Assembly: GCA_031761405.1 (NCBI GenBank)
Contig: JASEVX010000175.1
Span: 186,001 to 250,000 of the forward strand
Source of the DNA: Serripes groenlandicus
Lineage: Eukaryota > Mollusca > Bivalvia > Cardiida > Cardiidae
DNA length: 64,000 nucleotides
Reading direction: 5' to 3'
The notes under the pieces were generated by a model. The model ran no database searches. It saw only the letters and a program-made list of their open reading frames with translations, and was not told the origin of the DNA. The position numbers and the translations under genes were made by a program. This document shows positions 44,346 to 59,300 of this stretch, one piece after another. Position 1 is the first letter of the stretch; every line of letters begins with the position of its first letter.

Positions 44346-47300
44346 ATGATTGTAAATCCTGCGTGGATTGTTTTGTGGATTGTTTCGATTGGATTTATAA
44401 CAGGTTAGTAAAATTAAAAATTTATTTTAATTCTAGGACTACAACATCGTTATACATGGTCCAGGTTATCATAATAAGCAATTTTCACTTTTCTCAGAAC
44501 GTCTTCAAATGTTTCCTTAGTTTTCACTAGATGTTTTCAAAGTCGATTGCTGCAGATGTGTTGTAAGTAAGTAAGTAAGTAAGTAAGTAAATGGTTTATT
44601 ACTGTGGCATGTGTAACAGAGCATTTATAATATACATTTATTCTTTAGCAATTATTATTAACACCCGCCCCCATGGGCCTATAAGTCGCCAACAAATATA
44701 TATTTCATAATATCATACACATATACAAGATATATATATATACAAAATAGTGTGATCGGACGTGCCATTAGTCATTTAGTTCTATGTTTGAAACACGGAC
44801 AGCAATTACGCATTAAAATCAGACCAAAATACCTCGATGTACGTATGAGCCTGCGAGTTTAGGTCTGGTTTTAATGAGATTGACAGTTGGCAGGAGTCAC
44901 CATTTGACTTAAACAAATTACACAAATATAGTTTTCTCAAACATAAAGTCTAACCTGTGTTTAAAGACCACCCTTGGGAAAAGAACAATCTGGTCTTTAA
45001 TTACAGGGTCATTTATGCAGAAAGTGAGTAATTGGGAAACTAAAATTGTTGTTGCTATTGACAGGGAATTGCTAACCAAAGATGGTCTTTAGCACAGGTT
45101 TGACTGTATAGAATATATATATATATATATAAAATATACTATTAGTAGTAATAATAATAATAATGTATAATGGGAAAATACATGTTTTTGATTTGTTTGG
45201 TGTCAAAGGTGGGACCAGGTATATGTCTCTGGTGGGACCTGTCAATGAACATGCTGCTGCTGTCTGTGGTAAGAAAAGGAAGGGTTAATTAACCCTTCCA
45301 ACATTCAACAAAATGCAGCAGACGAATTTGAAAAATCTAGGCAAAACATTAATAAGTCTCTATACATGAAAACTAGATAATTGAATAGAGTTGCAAACAT
45401 TGTGACAAAAGGAGAAGTTACTCATTATTCGGTCACAATTTTTCAAAAGTCGTCTGCTGCAGAGGCTCCAGAAAGCTTTTATATGTGGGAAAGAGTTAAC
45501 CAATTTACCAGATATGATATTTTACAGTATTTCGCTTTGAGAGTTTCTGAAGAAATGGTGCATAAAGGAAAAATTGCTTTGTAGTAATTACTTCTGTTCC
45601 CACTATGTTTTTTTAACATCAAGTTTAGGGATTATTAGAGACAATACATATATTTCCCATGGAATCTATGAAGATTTATCTTTAACTTTCTATATATGAT
45701 CTGTGTCCTGGTTTTAGTATAACGATAACATAAAAAATAAATAATTTTGGTAAATATGACCATATTTCAGCGCTCAGGGTTACGCTGTAAGCATTACGAC
45801 TGACTGGCCGGTGTCAGATAAACGGACCAAACTTTCAAAAATCTAGGCAAAAAAATGATAAATCTCTATAAATGAAAGCAAAATAATGTAACGTTACGGC
45901 TCGAACTACGATAAATTAATGAATAAATTATATTAGAAGATAGAAATGGTTTCCTTATTAATATTGGTCATAGTTCTGTCTTGGGAGGAGTCAATGTTGA
46001 CCTCTCCAATATGAAGCTAGGTCAATAAAGAGAGTTATGAATATGTAAACAGGGCAGTATTTAAAGATGACCCAGACCCGCTTCTGAGAGAGATAGAAAT
46101 ACAGCTAGGAGAGAAGGCAGGAGATAGAGATAGAGATAGGAATACAGCTAGGAGAGAGAATGCATGAGATAGAGAGGGACAGGGGGGAGCGGGCGTTAGA
46201 ACTACATCATGTAAAAGTGCTGTCGATATCAGACTCTTGCCCGCCGCGAGAATCAGGGCGGGAGTGGAAAGATAGATCCAGACCATAGGGGAAGATATGG
46301 TATTAGAAATTATGTCGTGCAGAGATTATTGCCACTTTGGGCTAATGGAATATTCACTTAAATACGCATTGCGGTAAAAAGAGAAAGTGCTCCTATTACC
46401 TACGTTTTTTCACTTTTATTCAATGAATATATCTTCGATCGCGTCCATTTTTGTGTACCTTGACGTATTTAAAGTCCTCTGCAGCAGATGAGTTTGCATG
46501 TCGGAAAGGGCTAAATCCCTTTTGTAATAGTGCACACGTTTACCTCTTACAGACAACATCTGGCGCTTCTATGACATGACAATTGTTGTGAGAAAATGAG
46601 ACATTAAATGGACCGAACAAATTATCGTTCTCTTACATTGTATCAAAAATAAACTTGCATATTTCTAGTTGATTACTACGAAAGCCTATTAGGACCATCT
46701 GAGAAAAAAAAAATATCGTAAAGTCGTAATAACGCGAAAAAAGGCGTTATAATGCGAAAAAAGGCGTAGTAATAAAAAGCGTTATAACGCGAAATAAAGG
46801 CGTAATAACGCGAAAATAAACGCGTATTAACGCGAAATAAACGCGTAATAACGCTAAACAAAGGCGTATTAATGCTAATAAAAGGCGTTATAACGCGAAA
46901 GAAAGGCATAGTAACGCGAAAATAAAGTCGTAATAACGCGGAAAAAGGGCGTTATAACGCGGGGAAAAAGGCGTAATAACGCGAAATAAAGTCGTAATAA
47001 CGCCTTGTTAGCTATATATATAAATCGATTACTGCTTTGAAGACTCTTTTTCAACCATGGATCTACGACCCAGATCGACCAACTCGCTATGTTTTTTATA
47101 TTGGCTCACCTACGATCTACGACCCAGATCAACCAATTCGAATTTTTATTTCAGTGGCTGAGCTACTATATCTAAGACCCAGATCAAACAATTTTCTATT
47201 TTTCTCAGTGGCTGAGCTACGATCTACGACCAAGATCAACCAATTAGCTATGCGTTTTGAGTGGTTGAACTAAGGTCTATGACCCGTATCAACCAATTCG

Positions 47301-50300
47301 CTATGTTTTTTCATTGACTTAGCTACGATCTACGACCCAGATCAACCAACTAAGTATGTTTTTTCATTGGCTGAGCTAAGATCTGCGAGCCAGATCAGCC
47401 AATCCGCTATGTGATTTGAGTGGCTGACCTACAACCCAGACCAACCAATTCGCTATGTGTTTTGAGTGGTTGAGCTACGATTTACGACCCAGATCAGCCA
47501 ATCGGTAAATCCATGTCCAAATGTAATCCATGATCTGCAATTAGCCTCTTCCGTCTCAGGGGATAAAGATATAGAGTAATGATTCCTGAAATAGTAAATC
47601 CACAGAAAGCGGAACAAGTATATCCGGGTAAGCCTGCGTGGCAACATTAGCTTGATCCGGTCGATACTTTACGCAGAGTTCACAATATTGGTTTTCTTGT
47701 GGAATGGCTTATATATAAAGTACATATGTATATAGCTTAGTTAATGCTTAACACATAATCCATGTTGTCACAGTAATCACAAACGATATATATGTATAGC
47801 CAACACAGGTACACCACGTTACAGTACTGTCATATTGTCAAGTGACACCCACGAATTGGAAATGCATAAACACGTTTCATTAGATTGTAAAGGTGTTATC
47901 GTCCTCAGTAAGATGTGTGTGTTATCACCATCTACATTACATATGAGCCGTCCCGCGAGAAACCAACATTATGGCCTCTGCGTAATGTATCGAACCATAT
48001 CAGTCTACGCAGTCCGCGAAGACTGATCCGGGCCGACACATTCCGTCTCAGGGGGGATAAAGGTAAAGAGTAACGATTCTGAGACAGAAAATCCACAGGA
48101 GGCAAAAAGTGTATATCCGAGTAAGCCTGCGCGGCATGCTTAGGCTGATCCGGAGCGTTACTTTACACAGAGTCTACGCTGTTGGTTTTATCGCGGGACG
48201 ACTCATATGTATAAAGCATAACTTCCCTTGTGTGGTCAAGTTAGCCAAAGTTCTTCAACAGACGCTATTTTGTGTATAGGCTGCGTTTGTATCCTGCTCA
48301 TTCTCAAAATGACTGCTCATACAAGTATGATTCTCCGAGGAGGCAAGGAGACATTATAAACTCAACAACCACATCAAATCAACATAACTTGTAGACAACT
48401 TCTTTTATCACATAAATACCCTTATTTTCAAGTTGAGAACAAATCACGGAACAACGATATCCAACATGTGTGATAACAAAAACACGTCATACACGCGACT
48501 ACTGATGACGTCATTTTGACCTTTATCTTTATTATGTTTATTGTTAAGTTGTTAAATTTTACACATTGAAAAATGCAATAATACGTTATTTTGAATAAAT
48601 AACGAGTCTTAATTGTTTAAAACATTGTTGTTTTTGGGATAGGGGCGTTTCGCCACTATCTCATAGCGAAGCTGCTTTCGAAAAGTCGGATTAAAGTTGC
48701 AACCGCAGTCCACATGTGTATACCTACACCAAAATCGAGTTTTGATTGGTTATAATCTGCCTTTTCAACGATTTCATTGGTTCGACCGAATCACAAAACC
48801 CTCCGCTTGCATAAATTTATGAGACAAAATAGTTTCTATGAATGAAACTCACTCTGAACTATGGTTGACCTCAATGTCAGTAGTGTGAGGTAACGTCGAC
48901 CGTTCTGTGACCCCATTAGTTTACAACAGTCGACTTATAGAGAAATGTGCAAAGCACTGTAAATACAATTATTGAAAGGAGTTGAAACCATTGTGGCAAA
49001 AGTAGAAATTGCCTACGAAAAGCAATTTCCCCTTTTGTCACAATGTTTTCGATTGTCGTCTGCTGCACATGCGTCTGTAAGCGTCTGTAGGCGGAAAATG
49101 GTTACATCCTTCCCATGGAAGCGGAACCCTTTCCGTGATACTATAACAGTTCGAATATTTAAAAAATATTGTTGAAAATGGAGCTATTGCTGACAATGAG
49201 CAATTCCTCCTTTTCACACAATGCTTTCAAACACGTTTCAAATTAATTCTTTTCATATTTAAACGTTTTACTATGGACGTTCTTTCCCTCTTTCTCCCTT
49301 CCGGACACATGTTGAATAACATGCTAGAGATGAATGATTACGAGCAATTTTGCCTTACATCAAGGGGAAAAATATATAGTTGAAACCTTTGTGGAAAAAG
49401 AGGAAATGGGTCATGATAAACAATTCTGCAGCCGTCTGCTGCACATGCGTCAAAAAGCGACTGTAAGCGGGAAAGGGTTGAACCGTTCCCGTTATAGCTA
49501 CTTAGTTACAAACAAATGTTGAAAGTATATTTGCAAACGGAGCAATTGCTGACAATGAGCAATTCCTCCTTTTCAAACAATGCTTTGAAACATGAATCAA
49601 TTTGTTTCTATAACCTAGATAACGAAAACATTTGTCTACAGTTATTATTTTAACCTTTGCCCCTTTTAGACACATTTGACTAACCTTAACAGATGAATGA
49701 TAATCAACAAGTTTGTCTTTTTCCACAATGTTTTCATCACTATTCAAAATCATACTTTTATTAATTCAGGTCAATAGTTATGCCTCAGTTCAATGTTGTT
49801 TGCTGTATATTTAGTCTATGTGGTCAAGGTTAAGGAATACTGTAAAAAAACTTGTTACAACATAATTCGTCCAAAGAGAGAGGTCCTACTGTGTATACAT
49901 GTCATGAAATAATGTTACAAACGGTCTCACCGCTACTGGGGAATTGTTGGTAAAACAGGTCGCGTTTTGTGTTGAATATTCTCATGTGTCGCTGTATGTA
50001 GACCCTACTAGGAAATAGAAATTAAATCTACAAATTATAGATAAGTTAATTTCAACATTGATTGATTGGGATTTAACGCCGTTTTTAACATTTCTTCAGT
50101 CATATCACGGCGGCCAGTTCACCTACAAATGTATTTCCTGGTTTTCTCAAACCAGTACTCCTCACAACAATCTTCCCAAGCAACTGGCTGCGTTTCCACA
50201 TAGACTTAGCCATTGGTGAAAGACGAATGACGCATGTCGCATTGACTTTTGTCAAACGTCGGAAAGAAATTTGGCCGAATTTGTCAACACATCCGAGTTA

Positions 50301-53300
50301 TAACCGCAAGGTCATTATTTATTTTATTATTGAGAAGCTTCTAGCGATTTTGGGACTAAAATTATAATGTATATGCATTTGCGTTAATTTAAGACTCAAC
50401 GTTCATCAACGTGTAATATAGTCCTAGATGTATCTGTTGACAAATAAACTAGAAATGTAGTCTAAATAGGTTTTTGAAAATTAACCTTGACGGTCCGGTC
50501 CCGTTTCGGAGATACAATTAAATTGCAAATACTTTACAAATACCATAATCTAAGCTGACGTGTTTTGACGCATCGAACCAGTCTTTTGTAATCAATACTT
50601 GAGTTGTCTCCGTCTGTAAAGCTTGGAGGTATAATCCGGCGTCCGGCCGGCTGTCTGCCTGAATGTGCATTCGTCCGTCCGTCATGGATTGCATGTATTG
50701 GTTAACACGTTGTTTCTGTATGGCAGATTTATTTCAAAGTTGTCACAATTATACCCGTGTGATCAGGAGAACGGCAAAGTACTAGGTACATAACTCTGGT
50801 CTGTTTTTTCAGTTATCTCCATTTTTCGTTATTTAGTTCAGCGATTGTCTCAATTAACTTTCATTGTATCAATTTCAAACTTGGTTTGTAGGTAACTTAT
50901 GACCTACAGATTTGCAGTGCACCATTACCATAAATTAAGCATGCTGCGTTTGGAGTGTGTATATTTTTGTCTTTCAATGTTCTCCCTTATTATATGCAAC
51001 ACATGCGTTCCGTGAAATTCCCTTTTTCGTTAATGAGTGCTTCCCCAAGATTTGTACTTCGTCAAATCTAATCTGTTTTTTAGGTGTAAACTCATTTTTT
51101 TCATTTCTTCGGTTATTGTCTCAATATATGTCCAATATATCAATTTAAGACTTGGTGTATAGGAAACTCAGAGCTGCAATTGTGCAGTGCAAAAGAAACA
51201 TAACTCTATCATGCTTTCGATCGTCTTTCATTTATCAGCATGATTACAATATACATTGTGGATCTTTAGTGATTTCTGAACTAGAAATATTTTAATTAAG
51301 GGTAGCTGCTCGGGTTTTTTTTGTCAATCTTTTGTCCTTCGATATTTTGTTTATACAAGAAAAGGGTAAAACTTTGACAAATGAGGTATATGTTATTGGC
51401 AGGCAATATGTGTTGCTTCAAACATCATCACTCGTTTTTCTTTGGAGAAGATTTCTTAAATTCGTCTCGAAAAAGAGAGTTATTAACCTCGCCAAGAGGC
51501 TCGGTTAATAACCGTCTTTTTCTAGACTCATTTAAGAAATCTTGATCTCCAAAGAAAACTCATGATGGATCCTATATATCTCACAAATATCTCTCTCTCA
51601 CTGCAAAACTCCCAATCTCTCAAATACGTACAGTTCAATCAAAATACTGCAACGCTTGCCATTAAAACATCAAGTATATGATTTAAATCGAGATATTTTA
51701 GTGTATGCCTTTCCAACAACGAATGTACATGTAAAGCAGACCAATTTGAAAACATCTAAGTAAAACTATGCAAAATATATAAGATAAATATGTGAGCACG
51801 CGAATTCGAATTCCGATTTAAAAAAAATCAACTATAGAAAAATCACTGGCACTGGAACCACAAACTTATGCCGTTCCTGGTATTATTGTATTGAAATATG
51901 CCGAAAAAACATAACTGTAGTTCTAGTGCCATTGAAAGACAAAAGTGGAATAATAAGTGGACTGACAAATCAGCCTCTACTACCAAGACCCAGCCGGACT
52001 CTATCACCACATCACATATTCGATCTTACCTTTACGTAAAGGTCAGGATCGGGTCAGTAGAGTCGAGTTATACTACGACCTTATCTTTGACAAGGACTCC
52101 TGCGGTTTCCAACAACACCTACAGCTGGAATTCCGATCATTTAAAAAACTTCATTAAAATTACATTTACGATCGTTGAACAGTAAACGGAAGATAAGATC
52201 GCGAGTGTATAACAAGGATTTTGTTTACATACATAAGATTTAGATGTTTCTTTTTGTGAAACACAAAACATATATCTCACATATGGCAGTTTGTCAGTAA
52301 TACTGATACAGGACGTTTGAATAAAATCAGTATAGCAGAAACATGCGCTCTGCACTTCATCTAAATATGGTGAACATGTGTGGCGGACATGAAATATAGG
52401 TATATGACCTTTGACCCCTTAGTATGACCTTGACCTTTAACTGAGCTGGACATGCACTCTGAATAACATCTCAATATGGAGAATATTTGTTGTGGAGAGT
52501 TGTTTCAAAATCCTAAGAGTCAAACAGACAATATATATAGTCACGTGCCTCTACATGCCACCCTGACCTTCAACTGAGCTGGCAGAGACATGCGCTCTGC
52601 ACATCGTCTCAACGTAGTGACCATTTGTAGTGAGTTATTTCAAAATCTTTTAATCGGTTCAAGTTATGGAGTGGACACAAATTATGAACTCTAACTTTGA
52701 AATTGACCTTTAACCAAGCTGACTGAAAAATGCGCCCTGCCCGTTGTCTCAATATGGTGAGTTTTGTGGCGATTTGTTTGACAATCGCCACAATGCTACC
52801 AGAAACAACAACAACAAAAAATATTTACATTTCGGTTTTGAAAAGTCCGTTGATATTTATTTTCCTAACTGCAAACCAGTTTACTCACATCCGTTATAGT
52901 TCCATTATTGATGAAGAGACGTGATTAATAATTACTATGTCAGTGCTACTTTGGTACCGGATTGTTACTAATATTTGAGTTTTATCGAGACATTATCTAC
53001 ATAGAGTTAAAATATGATAATATTATCTTAGTCATGATTGGGCAGATAATAAATATCATTGCGCTTTCTATCTGCCTTGCAAATAACTCTGATGATACTC
53101 AAATCTGGAAATTCCAAAAGGTTCTATAAATAGCTCGCGAGACTGGTGTTCTTAAATCTCAATATTATAAACGCTTTATTTTGTAGTTGTTTAAATATAT
53201 GAAAGCGTCTAGATGATAAGACTGTTTTACAAAGGTTTAAAGGACACACGATGTCATTGTGTACACACGTTATGTATACGCGTCTGCACGTTCTAGAAGT

Positions 53301-56300
53301 GTAGCCTAATTTAGTTTGGATATCGAGCATTATAATATATGCCTATATTTTTATAAATTGAACAATTTGGCAAATAGTGAAATTGTGCTTTTTGTGCATG
53401 TTTTGTGTTTGTTATTGCACTCAAAATTTTCGAAGCAGTTTAACAACCTCAGAGACATATATATACACTGTGTTTATATTTCTCTGACAACCCTCAATCA
53501 TGCAATGTAAAGGGACTAAATTGAACAGACCTGTTTAATATCGGACATCATTGAAACAAACACCAAACTAATGGATACTGTTTTCTCTCCTTTCTTGGTA
53601 ATTTTGTCATTTCTAAATCCAACCTCTACGAGATTGAAAGCATTTGCCATATTCCCATTGCGCTTCCATACAGACTACGTGGAAACCGTTACCGTCGTCG
53701 TAGATCTCGTTTCCACTGTGGCGAGATTTCTGGATTTAATCGACGTCCTCTTCGAGTAAACGTCTGCTCACGGGTATTTCTTAGCTATTATTGCTGATAG
53801 CCCGTGCGGTTTAACTGTGAGACAATTAACTTGATGAACTATGGCGTGAATGTTACTGATATATGTAATATCATCATCTAGGAACGATACTCTTCCCATT
53901 TTTTGAAAATACTGTTTTCGCGAAAATTTTACGTTTTTCTATACCATAGCGTTATACAATACGAATGACGCACTGCGCGTGATGCCTGTCTTATTTTATG
54001 TGCTCTCCAAATATGGTATTAATGTTTCCGCTGCTGACGTCAGCGTATGATTGCTGATGACGTCAACAACCATTTAAGAAACCCACTTAAGCCATTTCCA
54101 GAAATGCCTTCAAAGTGGCCGCATTGTAGTTAAATGTTTTCAAAGTCTCTGCTGCAGATTTGTTGTATATGTATTTGGGAAAGGGTTAAGAGAGAGGTGT
54201 TTAGCCTTGTCTCATAGTCAGAGTTAACCTTATACCTCATACAGACGACAGTTGACACCTCTGCAGCAGACAGCATTTGTAAACATTGTGAAAAAAGTAG
54301 AAATTGCTGAGCAATTTCTCCTATTGTCGCAATGTTTTCAACTCCATTTTATAAATATACTTTCATTTATAGAGATTTACTACATTTTCGTGTAGATGTT
54401 TTCGAAATCGTCTGCTGAAGATTTAGTGTATGTTGATTATTCAGGATCTTCTACTTTGAGAGTTTCTGAAGATTTTAAAGCTGAGTAAAATATCTAGAAA
54501 GTTGCGAAAATTATTATAATAGTTGTACATATCGTGGGTAAAGAATTGCTTTGTTATTTATTCTTTTCCCACCAAGTTTTCAAAAGTTTCCTGTTGCAAA
54601 GGGTCAATATTCGTGTGTATCGGCTACATTTTAAACAGTAACTGAAAGGGATAGACCTTTTAATTTGAAGACAATCTATATCTCTCATGAAATAGCATAA
54701 ATTATCTACATACATCCAAAGAGTATGCATATTTTTGTTAATAGCGTGCAAGGTCCCTAGTTTTGAAATGATTAATATAAGTCAAAATACTGAAAGTGAA
54801 ACTTTGTGATTTGTTAAAGCTGAGATCTCAGATGGTGAAAACGAAGAGCATAGAGGGGTGCACAGTGGAGTTTATTATGCAAAAAGGGTTATATATAACC
54901 CTGTTTCGCTCAACTGTTTATATGTTAAGCGCCTTTCCACATGAAATAATCTGCAATAAAGCATATAAGTGATATCAGGTTTTAACCAATCAAAACTAAT
55001 ATGAAACACATTTTATAGAGAGTGCACACGGAACATTTCTGCAAAGTTAATTTAAAATCAGACAAGCACCATGATACGAGAAGACGTTTAACTGTTACAT
55101 TATGGCACTATGTTACACAGAGAAAATAAAAGTCCCGTCCCCTGTCAGCCATGTTTTTCGTCCAATCAAGATGTGTTAACATACCATGTCACCACATTAT
55201 CTTGCATTCAAACAAAGACTTTCGGAGCGGAAGCATTTTTACCGTTGTTAAGGTATACACCTTACTCTAAAACCATGGTTTTAAACAAATCACAATGTCT
55301 TGAACAACATTTGTACATACTCTCATAAGGACCATTTCAAAAAATGACAGTTAAGACAAGCATTTTCTGAGCAGCCGTTTAGCCTTAGTAACATTTCTAC
55401 CAAATTATCTTGGAATCAGACCTCAATAAACACAGGATATATATATATTTGTCATTGTACCATCTCTCTGATGCCGCAGCAACCAGATTCATTACTTGGC
55501 AAGTAAAAAAGATGTCCGTTAAAGGATTGATCCTGGCAAGTTTGGTTGAAATTGACCCTGTGGTTTAGGAGTGGATATTGTTTAGAAAACAAATAATGCA
55601 GGGGGACAGATGACGGACACCGTATGATCAATAAAGCTCCCTATGCTCAATGTCAGCTGAAAATGATACTGATTTCTGAGGTTCCAAACATGGACTTATA
55701 ACAACCTGAAGAGTTCAAAGTAAAAAATTCCAAAACAAGCCAATTCAATTACCTTTGAATGTTTCCTTAAGTTTATATGATGGCGAATTGTATTATGACT
55801 AGCTTGGTTTACACCTTAAAAACCATATGAAAGCAATGAAAATAACGCTTACACCATGTGTTCATCAGTCAAATTTATAAACTGAAAATGAACGCACGAG
55901 AATCTTATGTAAACCGATTTCTATAATCATAACATTAATGAGACAACACATTTTTCACGATCAGGAATACAGTGCACTTCACTAAAGAATTTATTGTAGT
56001 TTGTGTTATTATATTTTTATTATTTAACCATGAACTATAATGCTTAATGTCTAAATAAAGTTTGTGTTATGTTGTGTTATGTCATGGTAAAAGAAATTCG
56101 GCTATGTAGTTTATGAAACATTTCTTAAAGTTAGCAAAGAAACTCATCTTACTTGAGTCACATAAGCAGAATTCTGTCTTATTAACATTAGCGAGAGTGT
56201 TGTTGCAACAAACTTCCGTGTAATTTAAGTATATATGTATTGAACCACATAAATGGAAATGGGTTTTTAATGAACATGTTAAGAAAATGAATCATCTCAG

Positions 56301-59300
56301 GTATGCTATATTTAGCAGAATAAATTACTTATAACTGTCATACTACCGTTGATGGGGTATTCTTTTCGTAAATCAAACAAACAGAATTAATTAACATATA
56401 TTTCACTTGGCTAACACGGTAACTACAATAATTGTCTCAGACAAATATGATGAGCATTAAAGTGTATATTTAAAAAAAATATGAGTTTGACAACCATATG
56501 TCGTTGATGCCTTTTTATGAATTGATTATATCGACTTCTTGATTTAATTATTTTTGCACATAAATTTGTTTAATTTAATTATGTTCGATACTTCTCTATT
56601 CAGCAAATAGTATATTTGCCTATCAAAATGGCTACCAGGGGAGGTCAACATTGTAGTTGTAGTTGCATCAAACAACTCATCTTTAAAAAAAGTTATAAAA
56701 CTGTAGTCAAACTGTAGTAATTTTATAAAATTGAACGTATGAAAAAGAAAAGTGAAAGGTGCATAACTTTTGACTAGGTTTATACTATTAATAATGAGTA
56801 ACAAGAGAAGAGAAATATTGTGTCGGTACCTCTTTATAGATCACCTAGAACCAAAGGCTCAAGGTGAGCTATTCTGATCACTTTGTGTCCGTCGTCCGTC
56901 ATTAACTTTTAGCTTCAAACATCATCTCCTCCTGAACCGCAAGAACAATTTCCACCAAACATCACAGGAATGTTCCTTTCGTGGTCCTCTTTCAAAATTG
57001 CTCAAAGATTTAAATTCCATTGAGAACTTTGGTTGCTGCGGCATCAGAAAGGGGACAAAACGTCCAAACTTTAAAAATCTTCTCCGAATCTGCCTGTCAA
57101 AATTTAGTAGAATTGTGCCTTGGGTGACCCTCTGTACAAATTGTTCAAGCCATACTGATTGGTCGAAAAACATGGCAGTCATGTGGCATCAGAAAAGGGG
57201 CAAAATGACAAAATTTGAAAATTCATTTTTATGAAAGTGCTTGTCTGATTTTAAGAAAATATAATACGAATCTTACTTTAATGATCCTCTATTTAATTTG
57301 TTTAAACCGTTTGGATTGGTTACACAATCATAGCAACCAGGCGTCACCACAGAAGGGGTTAAATTGAACTTTTAGCTACAAATGACAACCAACTCCTACC
57401 ATTCCAATAGACCAATTTCCCAAAAACATCACAGAAATGTTTCTTTAGTGGTCCTCTTTCAAAATTGTTCAAATATTTAAATTCCATTGAGAACTTTGGT
57501 TGCTGCGGCATCAGAAAGTGAGAAAAGTACCCAAACTTTAAAATCCTTTTCCTCCATCTGCTTGTCCGATTCCAAGATAATTTGGTAGAAATGTTCCATA
57601 AGTGACCCTCTAAAAAACCATGTTGAAGCCATATTGATTTCGTTGAAAAACAAGGCAGCAAGGCGGCATCGGGAAAGGTGCAAAATGACAAAAACTTTAT
57701 AATTTCATTATTATTAAAGTTCTTGTTAGATTTCAAGATATAAATGGCCTTTACTGATAAGCTGTTTCTTGAGAAGTGTCCACTCCTTGCAGTTTCATTT
57801 GCACTCCTTGATCAAATTTTACCAGATATTTGCAGTTAAATATTTGCTACTAATTTACTATCAATTAGGTGATCGATTTAGGGCCATCTTGGCCCTCTTA
57901 TTTTTTAATACCGAGGCCTACAAGAGACCCATTTTACACATTCTGAAATCCTTCTTTCACACTCAAACCCTATGTTGTCGGTTCTCAAAAGAATCGTCTT
58001 TGTGAGACAATTCTTTTGAGTACCCACAACATAGGGTTTGGTTGAGCAATAAGAGAGATATCGTGGTGAAAAGACACATTTATCCATTCTTTGTAGTTCC
58101 CTGTATAATGATCATTTGATCTTATAATTTGGTTTCTTTTCGTTACCAGGAGTTAGATGTGAAGTACAGAATTTGACGATCTCCCAGGACGTAGTGTACA
58201 GGACTAATGGACAAGTAAGATTGTCCTGCAGTTTCGAAGATCCTGATCCCAAGCCGGACATCAACATCATCTGGCATCACAACGACAACCTGAAACCACT
58301 GGTCGCTGGACCCCCTAATTCCCCGGATGATTCCAACCAAAGATTCGCATACCAGTTGAGAATTGATAACGCCAGTAGGAATGATGCGGGCAGATACAGC
58401 TGTAACGTTGAAGGAGATCCCTCAGTTGTCTCGACTACCCTGACCGAAGTATCAGGTATAACGACAGATTATTTATAAGTTTGATTTAATTCACTTTCTA
58501 AGCGAGCCATATTATGGTTGGATCTTTAAGGACCGTTACAATATGGGACTATTCATTTTATTGAAGACTTTATAAATAGCATACCAGATCAATTGCTTAA
58601 AAAATAACCCTTTTCTACATACAACACATCTGCAGCAGAAGACTTTGTAATTAACCAGCCAATAATGTGACTTTTTTTTCGTAATAAGTAATTTATCCTT
58701 TTGCTACATTTTTTAAAATGTTATTTTTAAAATATGGTTTTACATGATGAGATGTTCTATATTTTTCTCGAAATGTTTTAAAGTCGTCTGCTGCAGATTT
58801 GTTGTATGTGTGTAATGGGGAAGAGGGCAATGGGTCATTATCTATGTTCCAATTTCAAAGCTATGTTCTTATGTCTTATACATGGTTTATTTTTCATAAG
58901 AAAAAAAATCGATTTACAAAAGATTTCTTCATCTTTAGTTGACGATAATCTAGCTGTAGGAGAAATTAATTCAAACCTGGAATTAAGCCTTCTGAGTAGT
59001 CCGAACCCGGATGTTCGATGTTTCACAGCCAACAAACCATCCAAAGAGGCTTTAGGTTGTAAGATGAACAAGAAAGTTACTGGTGAGTTTCCTGGTGTAC
59101 ATGTGGGTGACTGAAAGGAGTAATTTCTCCTTTTACCAATATGATTTGTATTCTGTCAATGTTTTTTTCAAGTTGTTAGTCTTGCAGCAGACAACTTTTG
59201 TTATCACTTAGAAAGGAAATGGTGTTAAACCTTTCCCTCATACAAACGCTTACTGACGTCTCTGCAGCAGACGACATTTGAAAAAAAAGTGGCAAAAGGA

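Noticed and set aside
46676..46909. 77-residue repetitive open frame on the minus strand
   Set aside because: It is the translation of the 18-bp minisatellite.
46716..47006. CRISPR-like array
   Set aside because: Units are continuous imperfect tandem repeats without unique spacers, and the DNA is eukaryotic.
51898..52185. Ser/Thr-rich 95-residue frame as a secreted protein exon
   Set aside because: No signal peptide, no consistent splice sites and no recognised domain; kept only as an unassigned region.
57359..57736. 125-residue open frame on the minus strand
   Set aside because: It lies wholly in the second copy of the 3161-type dispersed repeat and has no counterpart frame in the first copy.
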